DNA from: Ciborinia camelliae
Taxonomy: Eukaryota > Ascomycota > Leotiomycetes > Helotiales > Sclerotiniaceae
DNA: 64,000 nucleotides
Assembly (NCBI GenBank): GCA_025890175.1
Contig: JANPYM010000008.1
Location: 1,465,650 to 1,529,649 of the forward strand
Direction of reading: 5' to 3'
In this document: piece by piece, positions 60,027-64,000 of the stretch
How the letters are laid out: each line of letters opens with the position of its first letter
How positions within the stretch are numbered: the stretch's first letter is position 1
Program-made: the position numbers and the translations under genes
Notes under the pieces: model-generated
The model's database searches: none
What the model saw: the letters and a program-made list of their open reading frames with translations, nothing else
Told to the model about the DNA's origin: nothing

Positions 60027-61727
60027 GTATGAGTTTTTCTCATGCAATATCAATATCTCGATGTATAAATTTTCTTGGCGCATTCAAAGGTCGCATGGTC
60101 GTTCTGTTGTCAATATCATAACTAATTCAAATCATGTCCTTGGACGCTCAGTCTACGCATTGGGCGATTTACGGAAGTCTCCGTATCAACACGCCTCGAT
60201 GTATTCTTCGTTCTCGGTTCCGATATATTCATGAATATTTGAGACATTGTCTACATAGCTCATTCCAAATGCCCAGAATTCTAGATCGTACAATGTGGTC
60301 TGGTCAGTCAATATCTCAAATCGAGTCGACGCATTGGTGTAATGTAGTTATACATCAAAAAGTTTCTGAGCGTGCCGAAGACGTTCAAGTTGAATTTGAG
60401 TATTGAGAAGTAGATAAAATGCATTCGGCTGTGCCTGTCCTAATTAAGGTGACTGGGAAGTTATTACCGTCTCATTGAATACCGGCCCTGAGGTGATACC
60501 CCTGTAGTCCAGCAATCATATAATGTTCTCCGTTGGATGAATTCTGACCCCGATTGGATGAAATAACTCGCGCAGCGGGGTTCTGATACACCTGTGTAAA
60601 GATAGGCTTCGTCAGTATTTTTTTTATCAATCAAATGTGAATCTCTAGCGTCAAATCTCTGATTGATCCATCCACTGCAACTGGATTGACAACTGGAGTT
60701 CCTGTCTTCACGGTTAAATACCGGTTTCAAGTATGCATATATTTTAATATGCATCAGTCTATTGCTAAATACTTTGTGCTTGATCCAGTCCCAAATGCCC
60801 CAGCACCAACACCTTTACCGCCGACTCCATCCGAAGCTTTGTTCACTTCAATAAGCCCAGCTTCTTCAACACTGCTACCGCCTGCACCTTCATCAGACAT
60901 ACATCAATTACCAGGCACACCTCCAGCCGGTATGTGATAAGCTCTAGATCTTTCATACTCCACCATCATATATGGTTGTGTATCGCAACTGGAAATCTTG
61001 GGACGACAGGGGTTTCAATTGTGTCTGTTGTTCTAGCCGCTATGAGCGCCTACATCGGAACGCTAGCCTATCGCCTTAATAGAGAAAAACATAGTCGAAA
61101 GCTTTTAGAGCGGTGACAGAATACTGCCCTGAAAGATCTGCCTACCACTGCAGCTGTTGTGAAGCACATCCAGATATAAGCCTCGCTCCTTATATCACGC
61201 AGATCACGCAGGCAAATTTTCATAATGCTTATTGTCAGTCGAGAGCAAACGGAGATAAGGAGGGGTGGGATGCAAGTATTCAGATGGTGTTAGTAGATGC
61301 GGATAATGATTTGCAGATATTTACTCTTCAGGTGATTGCTCGTTGTCCCGCTGCTGCATACGCAAATACTTTCTTTTTCGTTAGCCGTCCTTGGCAGCTG
61401 ATTGATCAACCATGCATGACCTTTTCCCGAAGGCGATATCGTTGCATTCAGCCCCATAACTACCCCTGCCTTTTCTGTATTGAATCCAGAAGCTTGTTTC
61501 GTATTGGATAGTTGTTTATCTGAAAGGATTGATGCATACTGTACCTATCGGCTAAATAGACATCCAAGAATCGAACCACACCCTACAACCGGGCAAGTAA
61601 ACTTGGTTATGGGCCTTATCAGAACATCAAAAAGATTGCACCACAGACCAGTTTCTTCGCTATTTGCCCCTCATTCATGTTGTAAACTTAACGGTTCGCC
61701 GTAAGACCACAACTATTAATTGTCAAA
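60027..61727. other. 1.7-kb spacer with uncertain coding fragments
   Basis: Begins with the ssf1 3' region. A 90-codon frame at 60134-60406 overlaps that UTR and is not convincing. A possible small membrane protein at 60749-61116 is listed separately. The frame at 61113-61330 (SAYHCSCCEAHPDISLAPYI...) looks protein-like but has no ATG. It may be an unplaced exon or a decayed gene. Confidence 0.35.
60749..61116 (+). CDS. possible small Pro-rich single-pass membrane protein
   Basis: A tentative model joins the frame from ATG 60749 (MHQSIAKYFVLDPVPNAP, then a Pro/Ser/Thr-rich stretch) across an intron from the CCG|GTATGTG donor near 60930 to the GACAG acceptor near 61009. The downstream part reads VSIVSVVLAAMSAYIGTLAYRLNREK, a good membrane helix with a basic end, and stops at 61116. 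The result is about 96 aa. I do not recognise it. It could equally be the end of a decayed or longer gene, since neighbouring frames also look partly coding. Confidence 0.25.
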
Positions 61728-64000
61728 ATGGCTTTGGTGCCCCCTGAGCGACGTGATACGAGATCATCTATGTTTCTCGATACTCCAAGGAGGACTGCTC
61801 GATATGACGGCCCAGAAGTTCCGCAAATCTCAAGAGTTAAAACACTTGCACACAATAAATTGTTTGATCGCAAAGCAACATACCGAGATCAAAACCCATC
61901 TGGTCGGTCACCAAATGCACCGACCGGGCCTGCTAATGGTATACCATCACTCAAACTACACCCCTTTCACAATTGTGATAACACTGAAGGCGAAATCTCT
62001 GTGGAGGTGGCCGTACTTTTCATGCATGGGGGTGACGAGGATAGATCGCAGTGCTCAATTTTCTCGACTAAGGGCACAGAACAATATTCGGGATCGCCAA
62101 ATATAGCTGTTGGCCAAGCAGACCAATTATCTGAAATCAACCTTGATCGGGGGCAGAAAGAAATCTTTCAAGCGAAAATATCTGGAATGTTAGAATCTCA
62201 GGCAAAGAAAGATCCCACCGATGCTCAAAAACAGCGAACGGCACGATTTGACAATAAATTGCTTCAATCAAGCGGCAAACACATTGAAAAGACTGAGTCT
62301 CCAAGCATACCGCTACACCCTAAGGCAGAGCCTAAGGAAGTGAATTGGCTCAAACAAGATGACATGCTTCCATCGTTACTTCCCGAGGGGCGGGTCATGG
62401 GATATGGGTTTGATTTGGGTGCTCTTAGTTATAAAATTGATTTCAAAGCTGCTGCCAGCATATTTGCCAAGGAGTTCAACAGAATAAGGGGCTGCTTTCA
62501 CAAACCAATTGTGTTGATTGGCCATGGGTATGGAAATATAGTTATCGAAACTCTATTATGCAGCAGTGATGAAGAAAGTAAAGCTTTTAAAAGGCTCACG
62601 ACTGCTGTCATTCTTTTCGCTCCTCCGACATCAGGATCAGCAGAGCTAAACAATTGGAGCACGGACAAGATGAATCTACCGAAGTCCGCCAGTGAGAAAG
62701 CATTCGTCGGTCTAGGAAAGAATTCTGAGGAGCTCAAGAACATATGGGAAGAATTCCGTTCCCTAGCTAGTAGATTGGATCCTTATATTTGCATGTACCT
62801 TCCAAAGCAATACAACATCGACTCAAAAGTCAACACGAAGGATATCAGCGATGAGCCGGCCAGAGATACTGCAGCGGATCCTCAGCACGATAGTTTTGAT
62901 GTTGTTCAAACCTCATCAGGTTTTGGTGATATCGCTAGCTTCTCTAGTACGAAAGACAAAACCTTTTTAAAGTTAGCAAGCCAAATTGTCAGGTCAATTC
63001 AAGTGTGGCAATTATTAGACGCTACTTTACGGGGAGATGGGACTCTTTTGAGAGGACTTATACGTCGATCTGTCAATATAAATTTGGCGGGAAAGACTGG
63101 CAAAACTTCCCTACTCCTATCGGCGCAACGTAAGGATCCCGCCCTCATGAAAATACTACTTGGAGAACGACAACTTGATATCGATCACCAGAATAATCAA
63201 GGTGACACAGCTCTCCATCTAGCTGTGACGAATAACGCTTCTCAAGACACGAAAAGAGAAATGATTCTATCACTTCTGAGAGCTGGTGCCAATCCCGAAA
63301 TTCGAAATCACGACAAGAAGAAGCCAAAACAGCTGGTCTCTAAGAGTGATATCGGCATAAAAAATATTTTTACAAAAGATCGACCATTAGTGGAGGGGCC
63401 TCTAATCCAGCCAAGGAAGCGCTTGGAGAAATCAATACCCCCAGGCCGGGAAGGAATAAAGGCCTGTCAGTCCGTCGAAATGTTCGTTACGGAGATGTAT
63501 TATACCAAGGACTCGAAAACGCTTGTTCCAGAGCGACATTGGACCATGTATAAAACTGTTTACGATCTCATCTATGCGCAACGTCCTGGATCGGTGGAAA
63601 GTATGCTGGACTCGGAACGTTCAAAGAATATCCAAGAATCAGAGAAGCCTCATTGCCGATGGTACCATATCCCAGAGAATAATGTAAGTGGTCGATTTTC
63701 ATTGTCGTAGTATAAATATCTGACCGTTTTCCTTGCTTGACTAGACGCTGGGTGCGCGTAATTATGATTGTAGCTAGTTTCATTTCAATCCACTCGATTT
63801 TGTTGGAAATAAGCTTTCAATGCGCAGAGTCAATTTGAAGGTTGGGATGCAGTTCTTAACAGGAACTTTATCATTACTCGCTACAATGCTCAGGTTAATT
63901 TTAAACATGGGGTTTCTTATTTTGTTTTACAAAAGACAAGCAAGGCTCAATGTCTTAAACTTCTCAAGGTCCAATCGGTTACCGAATCATACAGAATTTG
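61728..64000 (+). CDS. hydrolase-like / ankyrin / CorA-like protein (partial, runs off the window)
   Basis: Exon 1 (61728-63683) encodes 652 residues and ends at a GTAAGT donor. The next exon probably starts at 63828 and continues past the window. Residues about 85-400 have the shape of a SesB/DUF676-type alpha/beta hydrolase (VAVLFMHGG, RVMGYGFDLG, PIVLIGHGYGNIVIETLL), but the nucleophile position is Gly267 (GHGYG), so catalysis looks lost. Residues about 430-545 contain ankyrin-like repeats (NNQGDTALHLAV, LLRAGANPEIRNHDKKKP). RWYHIPENN at the exon end is the opening of the CorA-like domain that closes many fungal ankyrin proteins. Such mosaics occur among fungal NLR-related surveillance proteins, but no NACHT or NB-ARC motif is visible here. 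Function is unknown. A second small intron at about 63893-63941 is possible. Confidence 0.75.

Noticed and set aside
60134..60406. 90-codon frame after ssf1
   Set aside because: It begins in the ssf1 3' region, has no domain and has the composition of untranslated sequence.
61560..61620. tRNA-like GGTTCGATTC word on the minus strand
   Set aside because: The bases around it do not form a T-stem, and no matching acceptor or anticodon stem was found.

Overview
This window looks like nuclear DNA from a filamentous ascomycete, most likely a member of the Leotiomycetes near Botrytis or Sclerotinia. That placement is an inference. It rests on short spliceosomal introns of about 50-170 nt with GT..AG ends, a Pezizomycotina-type gene set (Nst1, a SidJ-type hydrolase, a Pth11-like receptor, an I78 inhibitor), and long AT-rich spacers rich in TACCTAGGTA-type motifs.

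Layout. 0-6 kb: a possible 3' gene end, a mucin-like single-pass membrane protein, the replication histone-fold protein Dpb4 and a GH78-like alpha-L-rhamnosidase. 6-15.9 kb: gene-poor, with one orphan ORF. 15.9-17.4 kb: Tma20 (translation re-initiation) and a small I78 peptidase inhibitor. 17.4-31 kb: sparse, with a Cys-containing Ser/Thr-rich membrane protein, a polytopic glycoprotein and a SidJ-type alpha/beta hydrolase. 31.7-41 kb: mitochondrial ribosomal protein mL40, a Rho2-type GTPase and the 1225-aa stress protein Nst1. 41.2-44.7 kb: two copies of one 1753-bp sequence around a 10-N gap, almost certainly unmerged contig ends. 44.7-52.9 kb: low-complexity DNA around a Pth11-like seven-helix receptor. 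52.9-60 kb: a compact housekeeping block with a PHD-finger protein, a mitochondrial CaiB-type CoA-transferase, and the divergent pair Rrp3 (DEAD-box helicase) and Ssf1 (Brix). 60-64 kb: an uncertain spacer, then the 5' part of a large hydrolase-like/ankyrin/CorA-like protein that runs off the window.

Functionally the genes fall into ribosome and translation work (Tma20, mL40, Rrp3, Ssf1), chromosome work (Dpb4, PHD protein), signalling and cell surface (Rho2, two mucin-like membrane proteins, Pth11-like receptor, Nst1), and secreted or metabolic enzymes (GH78-like, CoA-transferase, SidJ-like). I see no secondary-metabolite cluster, intact transposon, tRNA or rRNA gene. Most multi-exon models were built by hand from splice signals, reading phase and family conservation. 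The most notable items are the gap-flanking duplication, a 6-nt microexon in rho2, and the hydrolase-like domain lacking its nucleophile serine in the last gene.
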